Shown: piece by piece, positions 48,101 through 60,763 of the stretch
Layout: each line of letters opens with the position of its first letter
Position numbering within the stretch: position 1 is the first letter of the stretch
Source of the DNA: Lojkania enalia
Lineage: Eukaryota; Ascomycota; Dothideomycetes; Pleosporales
DNA length: 64,000 nucleotides
NCBI GenBank assembly: GCA_010094045.1
Contig: ML986660.1
Location: 153,675 to 217,674 of the forward strand
Direction: 5' to 3'
Translations under genes and position numbers: made by a program
Notes under the pieces: model-generated
The model's input: the letters and a program-made list of their open reading frames with translations, nothing else
Databases searched by the model: none
What the model was told of the DNA's origin: nothing

Positions 48101-48846
48101 CTACTATATTAATAAAAAAGGCTTCCTTCCAGCCTTTAAGGACGCGTTTTTTAATATATTACGTATAAGAACTATTAAAAGGCCTTTAAAGTAATAGGAA
48201 TTATTCTTCTAAACGTATAGATTATATTAAATTACCTTAATATATAACTATATATCCTACTAGAACTACTTTTATAAGAAGACTCCTAGTAGTCTAAAAC
48301 TCTAAGTAATATATATAAATTTGGGTTATAATTAATACTTATATGAAAGTCCTTTATACAATTACTAAAAGAGGTATAAGAAGGATTCTTATAGCTTATA
48401 AAAGGTGCTAAGTTAATACTATATTAGAATATACTTTTTTAAGCTCGTAACTCTAAGCTTAAAAAGTAATTAGAAGAAGTAACTAAGCGTAAAACGCGTA
48501 AAAGAAAGTATATTTAGTATAGCAGTATAATATTATATAGCGAGAGATCTTTATATATAGCTGTTGAAGTATCTATAAGCTTTTAGCCCTTTAAGAAGAC
48601 TTGTAGTACTAATACTTAAGAAAGGGCTTAACCAGCTTAACGCTATTATAGTAACTGTAGTAAGACTAGATATAACGCTCGTACGTGCTAAAAGGATAGT
48701 AGGGAAAATTCTAAATTAGATGAAAGTATATTATATATAGAGTCTCTTATTAGTATTAAGTAAATTAACTTTTTATATATAGTGTTCGTTGCGCTAAGAA
48801 AAAGTAGCCGCTTCGATGGTTTGGCCGCTTCGATAGTAGAATACGT
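45143..48846 (+). mobile_element. Family A Fot1-like element, interrupted by B1
   Basis: Ends ACTTATTCTACTATTAAAG and GATAGTAGAATACGT with TA at 45141-45142 and 48847-48848. The empty site TATTACTTAGAGTTTTAGAC survives near 16,970. Removing the B1 copy and its TA leaves 1848 bp. The right end is the least mutated A end (GCCGCTTCGATGGTTTGGCC). Confidence 0.9.
45935..47788 (+). mobile_element. Family B Fot1-like element, copy B1 (1854 bp)
   Basis: Ends ATATACTTTACAAGCGAGCG and the complement of ACGTACCTTATAAGCGAGCG; TA at 45933-45934 and 47789-47790; the empty site AGGTATACTATATAATTAG is seen near 53,490. The plus-strand transposase is the clearest in the window: LRGFAPTLAAIQDIANSLL (HTH part), IYNFNKSGFRIGV, LLIFNSYNSYNSL, HLLQLLDIGYF, and a C-terminal zinc-knuckle region. 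RIP stops lie throughout. Confidence 0.92.
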
Positions 48847-49199
48847 TAGAGTTTTAAACTATTATAAGTCTTTTTATAGAAGTAGGTCTAAAAGAATATA
48901 TAGTTATATATTAAAGCGATTTAATATAACCTATATATTTAAAGGAATAATTTCTATTATTTTAAAAGTTTTTAATAGTTCTTATATAAATATATTAAAA
49001 AATATATTTTTAAAAACTAGAAGAAAGTTTTATATATATTATAAATACTTTAACTTTAATAGTAAAAAGTAAGTTATATTAAAAGGCTAAAGTATATATA
49101 ATAAATAAAGAGGTATATAAAGTATTAGAAACTTTTATATAAAATAGTAATCTTTAAATTCTTAGTTAAAGTAGCTTTTATAACTTTTTAAAATAAGTA

Positions 49200-50349
49200 A
49201 TATAGTTTATAAGCGAGCTGTTAGTATAAGTAAGCTATTACTCTACTAAGATTCGAACGACTTAATTGCAATAATTATTAACTATATATATATATATATA
49301 TTATAGGAAGTAATAGTCTATTAGATTATTTAATACCTATAATATTAATTTAGTATATTTAAGTATAAAAGTTAGGCTGTTTATAATACTTATAGCTCTA
49401 TTAAAGCTAGCTACTCTCTTACAGCTAAATACTCTAATTATAAATTTCCTTATTAATCTACCCCTTAACATTATTTTAATTAATTATATCCTTACCTACA
49501 GCCTTTATTAGAATCCTCTACTTTTATAATCGCTTTCTTTTCTATTATTTTTACTTTATTACTACCTTATTTACTTACTTAAAGCTTTTAATTTAATTAG
49601 CTATTAGCGCGATTAAATATATTATTATAATAATACCCTTTTAAAGTTAATTAAAGGCTATAATAATTAATATAGGTAATAAGTCTTAATATTACTAAAT
49701 CCTACTATAAATTATTATTAATTAAGCCTCTAGTTTACATATATTGCTAGGTATTTTAGCCTTCTAGGGGGTAGTTTCTAATATAGGTAGTTTTAGTATA
49801 TATAACTTAATATTAAGCTTTAATAATACCGCCTTAAAAGCTTATATAGATATTAGCTTCTATAATTAATTAATTATAGGCTGCTTTAAAAGCTGGAAGG
49901 AAGATAGTCTTATTAATATAGTTAATATAATCGCGTATTAAGGCTAAGATCTTAGTACCGTACTTAATTAATAGTCTATTTACTATAACTTATACGCTAT
50001 TAATTATAGGCGGAAATCCTCGTAAATTCTAATTAAAGATATAGCTAAGAAGTACCTCCTCTTCAGTCTTTATAAGCTTCTTTAAATTCGGCTTATAATC
50101 GTATTACGTAGCTATTCTAGTATATTAAAGATAAAGAGTACTTCAAGGGCAGCGAAAAGTTATTATAACGCTATTCTCAGTTAAAACTTAACCTTAATTA
50201 ATAGCTAAGATTATAAGAATAATTTATAATTCTTTATAGGTTAATTATATATTACTATATTAAACTATTATATATTAATCTAGGTAGGCCGTTAAAAGTT
50301 TAGTAAGATAACAGCTTACTTATACTAATAGCTTATTTGTAAACTATAT
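49200..50349 (-). mobile_element. Internally deleted Fot1-like element G (1150 bp)
   Basis: Ends ATATAGTTTATAAGCGAGCT and the complement of ATATAGTTTACAAATAAGC; TA at 49198-49199 and 50350-50351; the empty site AATAAGTAGCCTATATAACT survives near 17,365. It keeps both ends, the N-terminal HTH region (near 50,020-50,090, minus) and the C-terminal region, but the DDE core between them is missing, a loss of about 0.7 kb near 49,930. Confidence 0.8.
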
Positions 50350-51265
50350 TAGTCTATATAATTCTATCTAATATATTTTTATATACTTATTAAAGTATTT
50401 TAACTATTTAAAACTAAGTATATTATTTATCTAGCCGTTCTTAGAAACTAAAATTTTCCAATTATATAATATATCTACTTCTTTATATTATATAAAAATA
50501 TAGATACGTCCTTTATAGATAATAAATAGTAGAGTTATATATATAGTAGTATAGATATTCTAAATAACTATAATTTACTTATAATTATCTAACTATATAA
50601 GAGTAGGCTTTATATAATATTTTAAACCTATAATAATACTTATAGTATTAATAATATCTATTTAAAAGTCTATTTTATTAAAGTTGTTAATATTATTATT
50701 ATATATACTATATTTTGCAATTATATTCTATACGAGTTTAAACTACGTGTTAATAACCTCTAGATTCTTTTATTTTATTCTTTAGTAATCTTTTACTTAA
50801 TTAAAGACTATTTTAAGCTTATTTATTTACGCTATAAATCGTTTAGATTAATTCTTTTCTATAGATATTCTACTACGTACGTCTAATAGTTTATCTACTA
50901 CATCTACTACCTTATATAGTTGGGGTGTAAATCCTTGTAAATTAAAGTTAAGAATATATTATACGATTATTTATTCTTCGGTTACTATAAGCTTCTAGTA
51001 ATTTAGTTATATATAAGGGTAAAACGTAATTCTATAAAGTTAAGTAGAGAGTTATTAATATTATATGTTAAAAGCTATAGTAGTATATTATATACTCTTA
51101 AATTAGCCTAATTTATACGCCTATAAAATAAGCTCAATTCTACCTTCTTATTAAATTAATAGAAGGTTATATTATAGATTTATTATAGTTCGTACGTAGT
51201 ATTTATAATACTAAGAAAAAGTAGCCGCTTCGATAGTTTAGCTACTTTAATAGTAGAATACGTTA

Positions 51266-51403
51266 TATATTTAATAAAATATCTATTATATCTAATATCT
51301 TATATAGTTAGAGTATAAATTCTAGTAAATTAAGGTTAAAAATATATTATACGATTATTTATTCTTTAGTTCTTATACGTTTATAAAAATTTAATTATAT
51401 ATA
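51266..51403 (-). mobile_element. Family A-like fragment
   Basis: Short minus-oriented block similar to 17,900-18,010 (CTTATATAG, then AAGGTTAAAAATATATTATA), lying between two TA junctions. Confidence 0.5.
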
Positions 51404-53251
51404 ACGTAAAGTACCACCGAGCCAGCTATACTACTGAGCTGGCCACTTTTCTTAGTATAGTAACTTTTCCGTACGCAACGCTATATCTTAACAATATAAA
51501 GCTAATCTATCTAATTAAGAAGGTAGAATTGAACTTGCCCTTTAGGCCTATATTTTAGGCTAATTTTAAAGCGTGCGACGTGCTGCAGCAGCTTTTAACG
51601 TATAATACTAGTAGCTTTCTAACTAGCTTTATAGAATTACCTTTCAACCTTAAACTTAACTAAATTATATAAAGCTTACAGTAACTAAAGAGCAGACAAT
51701 CGTATAATATATCCTTAACCTTAATTTACGAGGATTTGCGCCGCGGCTTTATAAGGTAGCAGATATAGCAGATAAACTATTATATGTGCGGGGTAAGATA
51801 TCTATAGGTAAGAACTAGCTTAAACAATTTATATCGCATATAAATAAGCTTAAAACAGTTTTCAATCGAGTAAAGGACTATTAGAAGATATTACAAGAAG
51901 ATCTAGAGGTTATTAATATATAGTTTAAGCTCGTATAAGAGACGGTAGCTAAGTATAGTATCTATAAAGATAATATCTATAACTTTAATAAGATAGGCTT
52001 CTAGATAGGTATAATTAGCTCTATAAAAGTTGTTACAGGTTTAGAACGCCGTATAAGACCTACACTTATTTAGCTAGGTAATCGGGAGTAGGTTACAGTA
52101 ATCTAGAGTATCTATACTGCTAGGTACGCAACCCTACTATTTATCATCTATAAAAGACACGTCTATATCTCAGTATAGTATAAGGAGACAGATATACCGT
52201 ACGACTGGAAGCTCTCAGTTTCTGAGAATAGATAGACAAATAATAAGCTTAGTCTTAAATAGTTAAAGTACTTTAACACGTATATAAAGACGCGTTAGGT
52301 AGGATTATATAGGCTACTTATTCTTAATAGCTATAAGAGCTATCTAAACTAGGATTTTAAAGATTATTACCTCATACGAAAAATCCTCACCCTCTATATA
52401 CCAGCACATTTATTATATATCCTACAGCTACTTAATATAGTATACTTCTTACTATTAAAGCTAAAGTACTCCCAGCACGTACAAGACTTAGTATACCAAC
52501 GCATCTACTATATTAATAAAAAAGGCTTCCTACTAGCCTTTAGAGACGCGTTTTTTAATATATTTACGTATAAGAACTGTAAAAAGGCCTTTAAAACATC
52601 TAGACTAGTTCCTATTAACGTATAGGTTATTCTTAAGTGCCTTAAAGTCCAGTTGTATATACTACTAGAAGCACCCCTACTAGAAATACTATAGCAGTTA
52701 AAAATACTAAGTAATATATAAGAATTTAGGTTATAATTAACTCTCGTATAGAGGTCCTTCATACAATTACCAAAAGAAGCTAAAGAAGGCTTCTTACAGC
52801 TAATAAAAGGAGCTGAATTAATACTGCATTAAAACGCTCTTATAAACTACTGGATTATAGAGCTTAAAGAGTAATTAGAGGTTATAATAAAGTATAAAAC
52901 ACATAAATAGAAGTAAATCTAGTATAGTAGTACGATAGAGTATGGTGAGGGAGCTTTGTATAGAGCTGCTGAGGTATCTACAGCTCCTCAGCGATCTAAG
53001 AAGGCTCGTGGTAGTAGTAGTAAGGAACCAGCTCAACCTGGTTAACGGTACTATAAGAACTATAGAAAGACCGGGCATAACGCTCGTACGTGCTAAAAAG
53101 ATATAGAAGCTTCTTCTAAATCTAGTCCAAGTATCTCGTATACAGGTTCTCTTATAGATGGCGAGTAAATTAAGGTCTTATACATAGTATTAGTAGTACT
53201 AAGAAAAAGTGGCCGGCTTAGTAGTATAGCCGGCTCGGTAGTACTTTACGT
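51404..53251 (+). mobile_element. Family F Fot1-like element, copy F2 (1848 bp)
   Basis: Ends ACGTAAAGTACCACCGAGCC and GGCTCGGTAGTACTTTACGT; TA at 51402-51403 and 53252-53253. It has exactly the length of F1 and is very similar to it. It keeps more unmutated TG/CA sites than older families (for example GGCTCGTGGTAG near 53,000), so it is probably a late arrival. The DDE aspartate positions read Asn. Confidence 0.92.
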
Positions 53252-53693
53252 TATATATAATAATAATATCTATAACTTTAATAAGATAGGCTTTTAGATA
53301 AATATTATTAGTATTATAAAGGTTATTTTAAGTTTAGAATATCGTATAAAACCTACTCTTATATAGCTAGATAATTGTAAGTAGATTATAGTTATCTAGA
53401 GTATCTATACTACTGTATATATAACCCTACTATTTATTATCTATAAAGGACGCGTCTATATTTTTATATAGTATAAAGAAGTAGGTATACTATATAATTA
53501 GAAAATTTTAGTCTCTAAGAACGGCTAGATAAATAATATACTTAGTTTTAAGTAGCTAAAGTACTTTAATAAGTATATAAAGATATGTTAGGTAGAGTTA
53601 TATAGGCTACTTATTTTAGACGGCTATAAAAGCTACCTTAACTAGAAATTTAAAAATTACTACCTTATACGAAAGATTCTAATACTTTATATA

Positions 53694-55565
53694 ATATATA
53701 GTATAAGCGAGCTAATTACCCAAGTAAGCTAATTATAATACTAAGATTATACTAAAATCGCGACTACTTTTTATAAAATATTATACTTTCTTATATTCTA
53801 TTATACTATATAGTATAGTAGCCTATTCTTCTATATCTATAGTATTATTTTTATACGTCTGCGAGTTATGCCTAGCCTTATTATACTACCTATAACGCCT
53901 TTAAGTCAGCTAGTCTCTATTAATACGCGCCTTCTTTCTACTCTTCTTTCTATTAGTATAAGTGCTAAACTCTTTTAGAGTAGTTAATTAAACGCCTTCT
54001 TTAATTATTAGGTTGCCTTTCTTTTATATACGCTTTCTTTTATACGATTAATATTATATAGCAGCCTTATTAGCTACTTAAAGCTTAGTAACCTAAGCGT
54101 ATAATAGTATATTTTTATATATTATATACGCAGTATCTTTCATAAACTATTTAAACGCTTCTACTATTAAAGTAGATAAACTATCTAAGTACTTTTAAAC
54201 TTTTAATTAAACGTACGCAGATTAAAACCTAAATTTAATAGGATTACTTAGTATTTTTAACTTCTAAAGGGTATCTTTAACTATAGAGAGTATTAGTATA
54301 TATAGTTAAATTTTAAGCTTTAATAGTACTATATCTAAGTTGAATAGAACTAGACTAGTACTTTAAAAGCTATTTAAGATATTACTCTTCATAATTGCTG
54401 CGTTAAAAGCTGCTTTAAAGTAGGGTAAAAACTCGATTTTTATAATATAGTTAATATAACCGTATATTAGCTACTTAACTTAGCACCTATACACAGTCTT
54501 TAAAGGCGAGAAATAACCTATATCTAGTAGCTGCAATAGGTATAATAAATGTAGAGGTATATAGAGAGTAATAATATTCTTTTCCTTATAGAGCTGCCTA
54601 AATTTAAGCGAGTTATAGCTCTTATAGCCGTTAAGAATTAGCAATTAATATATACTAATAGTACGATCTTTTATATATATATTAAAGTACTTTAACTACT
54701 TAATACTAATATTATTTATTATCCAGCTATTATTAGTAACCTATATAGCCCAGGTTAATAGAATATTATCTTCTTTATACTATATAGAGAGGTGGTAGAT
54801 GCCTATAAAGATAATAAAAGGTAGTATTATCTATCCTATTACGTTAATACCCTAGATAATTGTAGTCTACTTATAATTACCTAGCTAGAGCTGCTTTAGT
54901 TAATTCTATCTTTTAAAGCTAGTAACTACTACTTTCATTAATATTACACCTATTATAAAGCCTAATTTATTAAAGTTGTATATATCTTTATTAATAATAC
55001 CGTACTAAGCCTTTATATTCTATATAAGGTAGAACCAGCCTCCTATAATCTTAGGATTCTTATATTTAGCTCTTAAATAGTTATACTTTTAATTAAATTT
55101 AACCTTAAGCTTAAGCGTATATTTAATAAAGTTCTCTACCTAGTTCTTTCTAACCTAGCTAGTAGAGTATATAACTAGTAGTAAATTAGCTATATCTTAA
55201 ATAGTAGTAAGCTGTAGCGGAAATTCTCTTATATCTAGATCTAGTATATACTAAATAATTACCTACTTCTTAGTCTTATTAAGCTTTATTAAATTAGGCT
55301 AGTAATTATATTATAGAGCTATTCTTTACCTTCGTATATTAAATATACTTTAAGAGATATTATAGATTAATATAATGTAATATATAGTTAGTATTATATT
55401 TTATTAAAGAGTTTAGAGTATAAGTTATATTCTAGCTTCTTTCTAAATTAATTCTATAGTTGTTAGTTATAGTATAATACTATAAAGTATAATTATCGCG
55501 ATTTTAGTAGGATTTTAATATTATAATTAGCTTGTTTAAGTAATCAGCTCGCTTATACTATATAT
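53694..55565 (-). mobile_element. Family D Fot1-like element, copy D2 (1872 bp)
   Basis: Same ends as D1 (ATATATAGTATAAGCGAGCT; complement of ATATATAGTATAAGCGAGCT); TA at 53692-53693 and 55566-55567; empty site ACTTTATATACCTTCTTATT near 47,985. Confidence 0.88.
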
Positions 55566-56351
55566 TACCTTCTTATTTATTATATATACTTTAGCCTTTT
55601 AATATAGTTTACTTTTTACTATTAAAGCTAAAGTACTTATAGTATATATAAAACTTAGTATACCGACGTGTCTACTATATTAATAAAGAAGGCTTCCTTC
55701 CAGCTTTTAAGAACGCGTTTTTTAACGTATTTACGTATAAGAACTATTAAAAGGCCTTTAAAGTAATAGGAATTATTCCTCTAAACGCGCAGGTTATATT
55801 AAATTACCTTAATATATAACTATATACCCTACTAGAACTACTTTTATAAGAAAACTTCTAGTAGTCTAAAACTCTAAGTAATATATATAAATTTGGGTTA
55901 CAATTAATACTTGTACGAAAGTTCTTTATATAATTATTAAAAGAGGTATAAGAAGGATTCTTACAGCTTATAAAAAGTACTAAGTTAATACTATATTAGA
56001 ATATACTTTATTAAACTCGTAACTCTAAATTTAAAAGGTAATTAGAAGAAGTAACTAAGTGTAAAACGCGTAAAAGAAAGTATATTTAGTATAGTAGTAT
56101 AGTATTATATAGCGAGGGATCTTTATATATAGCTGCTGAAGTATTTATAAACTCTTAGCCCTTTAAGAAGACTTGTAGTACTAATACTTAAGAAAGGGCT
56201 TAACCAGCTTAACGCTACTATAGTAACTATAGTAAGACTAGATATAACGCTTATATATACTAAAAGAATAGTAGGGAAAATTCTAAATTAGATAAAAGTA
56301 TATTATATATAAAATCTCTTATTAGTATTAAATAAATTAACTTTTTATATA

Positions 56352-58200
56352 ACGTAAAGTACTACCGAGCCGGCTATACCACCGAGCCGGCTACTTTTTC
56401 TTAGTATAGTAACTTTTCCGTACACAACGCTATGTCTTAACAATATAAAGCTAATCTATCTAATTAAGAAGGTAGAATTGAACTTGCCCTTCAGGCCTAT
56501 ACTTTAGGCTAATTTTAAAGTATGCGACGCGCTGTAGCAGCTTTTAATATATAATACTAGTAGCTCTCTAACCGGTTTTATAGAATTACCTTTCAACCTT
56601 AAACTTAACTAAATTATATAAAGCTTATAGTAACTAAAGAGTAGACAATCGTACGATATATTCTTAACTTTAATTTACGAGGATTTGCGCCGCGGCTTTA
56701 TAAGGTAGTAGATATAGTAGATAAACTATTACGTGCGCGGGGTAAAATACCTATAAGTAAGAACTAGCCTAAACGATTTATATCGCGTATAAATAAGCTT
56801 AAAATAGTTTTCAATTAAGTAAAGAACTGTTAGAAGATATTATAAAAAGATCTAGAAGTTATTAACACATAATTTAAGCTTATATAAGAGACGGTAGCTA
56901 AGTATAGTATCTATAAAGATAATATCTATAACTTTAATAAGATAGGCTTCTAGATAGATATAATTAGTTCTATAAAAGTTATTATAGGTTTAGAATACTA
57001 TATAAAACCTACGCTTATTTAGCTAGGTAATTAGGAGTAGGTTATAGTAATCTAGAGCATCTATACTACTAAATACGCAACCCTACTATTTATTATCTAT
57101 AAAGGACGCGTCTATATCTCAGCATGGTATAAGAAGATAGATATACCGTACAACTAGAAGCTCTCAGTTTCTAAGAATAGATAGATAAATAATAAGCTTA
57201 GTCTTAAATAGTTAAAGCACTTTAACACGCATATAAAGACGCGTTAGGTAGAGTTATATAGGCTACTTATTTTTAATAGCTATAAGAGCCATCTAAACCA
57301 GGATTTTAAGGATTATTATCTCGTATAAAAGATCCTCACCCTTTATATACTAGTATATTTATTACATATTCTATAGCTACTTAATATAGTATACTTCTTA
57401 CTATTAAAGCTAAAGTACTCCTAGTATATATAAGACTTAGTATACCGACACGTCTACTATATTAATAAGAAAGGCTTCCTACTAGCCTTTAGAAACGCGT
57501 TTTTTAATATGTTTACGTATAAGAACTGTAAAAAAGCTTTTAAGGTATTTAGACTAGTTCCTATTAACATATAGATTGTTCTTAAGTACCTTAAAGTCCG
57601 GTTATGTATACTACTAGAGGTACCCCTACTAGAAATACTATAGCAGTTAAAAATATTAAGTAATATACAAGAATTTGGGTTATAATTAACTCTTATATAG
57701 AGGTCCTTCGTACGATTACTAAAAGAAGCTAAAGAAGGCTTCTTACAGCTAATAAAAGGAGCTAAATTGATGCTGCATTAAAATGCTCTTATAAGCTACC
57801 GGATTATAGAGCTTAAAGAGTAATTAGAGGTTATAATAAAGTATAAAACACGTAAACGGAAGCGAATCTAGTATAGTAGTATAATAGAGTATAGTAAGGG
57901 AGCTTTATATAGAGCTACTAAGGCATCTACAACTTCTTAGCAATCTAAGAAGGCTTATGGTGGTAGTAGTAAGGAACCAGCTTAACCTAGTTAACAGTAC
58001 TATAGGAACTGTAGAAAGACTAGGTATAACGCTCGTACGTGCTAAAAAGATATAGAAGCTTCTTCTAAATCTAGTCTAAGTATCTTATACGCAGGTTCTC
58101 TTATAGATAGCAAGTAAATCAAGGTCTTATATATAGTGTTAGTAGTACTAAGAAAAAGTGGCCGGCTTAGTAGTATAGCCGGCTCGGTAGTACTTTACGT
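56352..58200 (+). mobile_element. Family F Fot1-like element, copy F3 (1849 bp)
   Basis: Ends ACGTAAAGTACTACCGAGCC and GGCTCGGTAGTACTTTACGT; TA at 56350-56351 and 58201-58202. It is inserted close to the right end of a family A copy. Confidence 0.92.
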
Positions 58201-58271
58201 TATAGTATTTATTATACTAAGAAAAAGTAGCCGCTTTGATAGTTTAGCCGCTTTAATAGTAGAATATATTA

Positions 58272-59038
58272 TATCTACTTCTTTATACTATATAGAAATA
58301 TAGATATATTTTTTATAGATAATAAATAGTAGGGTTATATATATAGTAGTATAGATACTTTAGATAGCTATAATCTATTTACAATCGTCTAGCTATATAA
58401 AAGTAGGTCTTATATAATATTTTAAACCTATAATAACTTTTATAGTACTAATAATATCTATCTAAAAGCCTATTTTATTAAAGTTGTAGATATTATTATT
58501 ATATATATTATATTTTATAATTATATTCTTTATAAGTTTAAACTATATATTAAAAATCTCTAAATTCTCTTATTTTATTTTTTAACAATTTTTTACTTAA
58601 TTAAAAGCTATTTTAATTTTATTTATATATACTATAAATTGTTTAAACTAATTCTTTTCTATAAATATTCTACTATATATATCTAATAGTTTATCTACTA
58701 TATCTAATATCTTATATAGCTAGAGCGTAAATCCTTATAAATTAAAGTTAAGAATATATTATATGATTGTTTATTCTTTAATTATTATAAACTTCTAGCA
58801 ATTTAGTTATATATAAAAGTAAAATATAATTTTATAAAGTTGAGTAGAGAGTTATTAATATTATATATTAAAAGCTATAGTAGTATATTATATATCTATA
58901 AGTTAAGCTTAATTCTACCTTCTTATTAAATTAATAGAAGGTTATATTATAAATTTATTATAGTTTATACATAGTATTTATAATACTAAGAAAAAGTAGC
59001 TACTTTAATAGTTTAGCTACCTTAATAGTAGATTATAT
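58272..59038 (-). mobile_element. Family A terminal fragment
   Basis: Minus-oriented A sequence equivalent to about 17,490-18,063 and 19,917-20,133, ending GTAGATTATAT and TA. The rest of this copy is not identified left of the A insertion. Confidence 0.7.
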
Positions 59039-59040
59039 TA

Positions 59041-60139
59041 TATATTACTCTTAAAGTAAAATATTATTAGATAACCTAATATAGTAAGAATCTACTAAAA
59101 GATTAGGTAATTAGTATTAATAAAAATAGATAGATAATAAATAAGTATAGAATTAAATAGATAAAGTACTTTAATTTATATATAAATGGTTGTTTAATTA
59201 GTAGATAGTAGCTACTTATATTTAATAGCTATAAAAGCTACTACTCTATTAAATTCCTATTTCTCTATAAGTAGAATAGGATTATAGCTTTCTATATACC
59301 TATATATACCTTATATATCTTATAACCTCTTAATATTAGCTACTTCTTACTATTAAAATATATATATAGAATTAAGATTAACTAGCTAATTTATTACTAT
59401 ATTAACTATATTAATAAGTTATCTTTTCTACCAGCTTTTAGAGTAGCCTTTAAAAAAACAATTATAAAGGATAATATCTATATAGACTTTTAAGCTATAA
59501 GTTTAATTCTATTTAAACTAGATATAGTCTTCTTATAACTAAATATTAAACTTCGAATATTTATACTAGAACTAGAAGCTACAACTATTTAAAAGGTTAA
59601 AATACTCTATAATTCTTATAAATTTAATATATAAAAGTAGCTACTCTATAATTATATTTAAAGCTATTAGAATTTATTATCTTCTACTCTATTTAAAATA
59701 GTAGAGTAGCTCTATAAAGGCTATTAAAAAAATAGATTACTCTAATACCTTATAATAAAGCTAAATAGCTACTCTAAAATAGACTATAAAAGATTTTATA
59801 AAGTATAAAAAGTATTAAAAGAAATATATATAAGAAGAAAATATTCTATTAGTTAAATAGAAAATTAAAAAGACTACTACTAGTATAATAGAAGGTAAAA
59901 GGTATTAGTAGAAGCTATTAATATTAAGTAATATATAGTATATATAGTATTATATATATTATAAAATAGCTAGCTATAATATTTATACCTATTAATTAGG
60001 CGAAAAAAGAACTTAATAATCTTCTACTAGAATATCTAATTAATATACTATAGTATTATTAAGGGAGTTATATATAAAGTCTAATATAGATAGTAGAATA
60101 GCTATTTACTTATAGTAGCCGCTTATTTATAGAATATAT
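59041..60139 (+). mobile_element. Old Fot1-like transposase remnant (H)
   Basis: The plus-strand frame resembles the second half of the B transposase (YIFNSYKSYYSIKFLFL near 59,217; FRVAFKKTIIKDNIY near 59,440). It ends GCCGCTTATTTATAGAATAT. It is more mutated than other copies and lacks a clear left end. Confidence 0.5.
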
Positions 60140-60564
60140 TACTTATTTCTAAAGTTCTTAAAATTAGTTTACTACTATTATTTTTATATAAAAAATAGAT
60201 CTAGTAGATTCGATTTAATACTTTAATTAAAGATAATATCGAATATTTATAGTTAATAATATATTATATAAATAGAGAGAGTAGTAATATAGTTTTTAAT
60301 TTTAACTATTTTATATAGGTTTATCTTTTAATAGATTATAATAGTATTAATAGATACTAGATGAATTTTTTCTAACTTATACTACTAGAGACTTTAAGCG
60401 ATTTAAAAGAGTTAAGAAAACCTAGAGAGCTATACTCTAAAGCTATAATAGTAAGGAAAGATAGCTTATACGCTAAATTATCCGATAATATTATATATTA
60501 TTTAGTATAAAATAATTGCTAAGTACGATAATTTATTTTTTATAAAACGATAATTTTATTTTTA
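60140..60564. other. Unassigned AT-rich sequence
   Basis: No element ends or coding traces I can name. Confidence 0.4.
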
Positions 60565-60763
60565 ACAACTCTAGCTATAGTTGCTATAGTAAGACTGGGT
60601 ATAATTCTCGTATATGCTAGAAAGATATAGATATTACTATAGAATAATTGCGCAAGTTATAAATTATTATTATATTATTTAGTTGTTAAGCTATATATAT
60701 ATAAAGGTTGAAAAAGTTAATAGAGTAGACCGGTTGCTTATATAGACCGATTGCTTATAAATA
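60565..60763 (+). mobile_element. B-like element, 3' end fragment
   Basis: Matches the zinc-knuckle and terminal part of family B (47,600-47,780), including GCGCAAGTTATAAATTATTA and two GACCGRTTGCTTATA motifs at the end. Confidence 0.65.

Larger units (their letters stand above)
44723..51263 (-). mobile_element. Family A element, composite host of two insertions
   Basis: The minus-oriented A sequence lies in three blocks, 44723-45142, 48849-49199 and 50352-51263, which together follow the uninterrupted order seen in 16,530-20,133. The insertions are the A copy at 45143-48846 and element G at 49200-50349. The right end GTAGAATACGT is present at 51263 with TA. The first ~165 bp on the left is missing where the B copy ends. 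Confidence 0.8.
53254..58269 (+). mobile_element. Family A element remnant hosting D2 and F3
   Basis: The last ~1.29 kb of family A, in blocks 53254-53693, 55568-56351 and 58203-58269, matching 45,710-45,934, 47,791-48,846. The 3' end GTAGAATATAT is followed by TA and the next A fragment. The 5' ~0.55 kb is absent. Confidence 0.78.

Noticed and set aside
48782..49072. 96-codon plus-strand frame across an A element end
   Set aside because: It starts in the terminal repeat and runs antisense into host A sequence; an accident of AT-rich DNA.
49245..49270. AGATTCGAACGACTT, similar to a tRNA T-arm
   Set aside because: No acceptor stem or anticodon arm around it; it is part of the left end of element G.
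52508..53078. Minus-strand frames of 84 and 67 codons in element F2
   Set aside because: They are antisense to the recognised transposase remnant.
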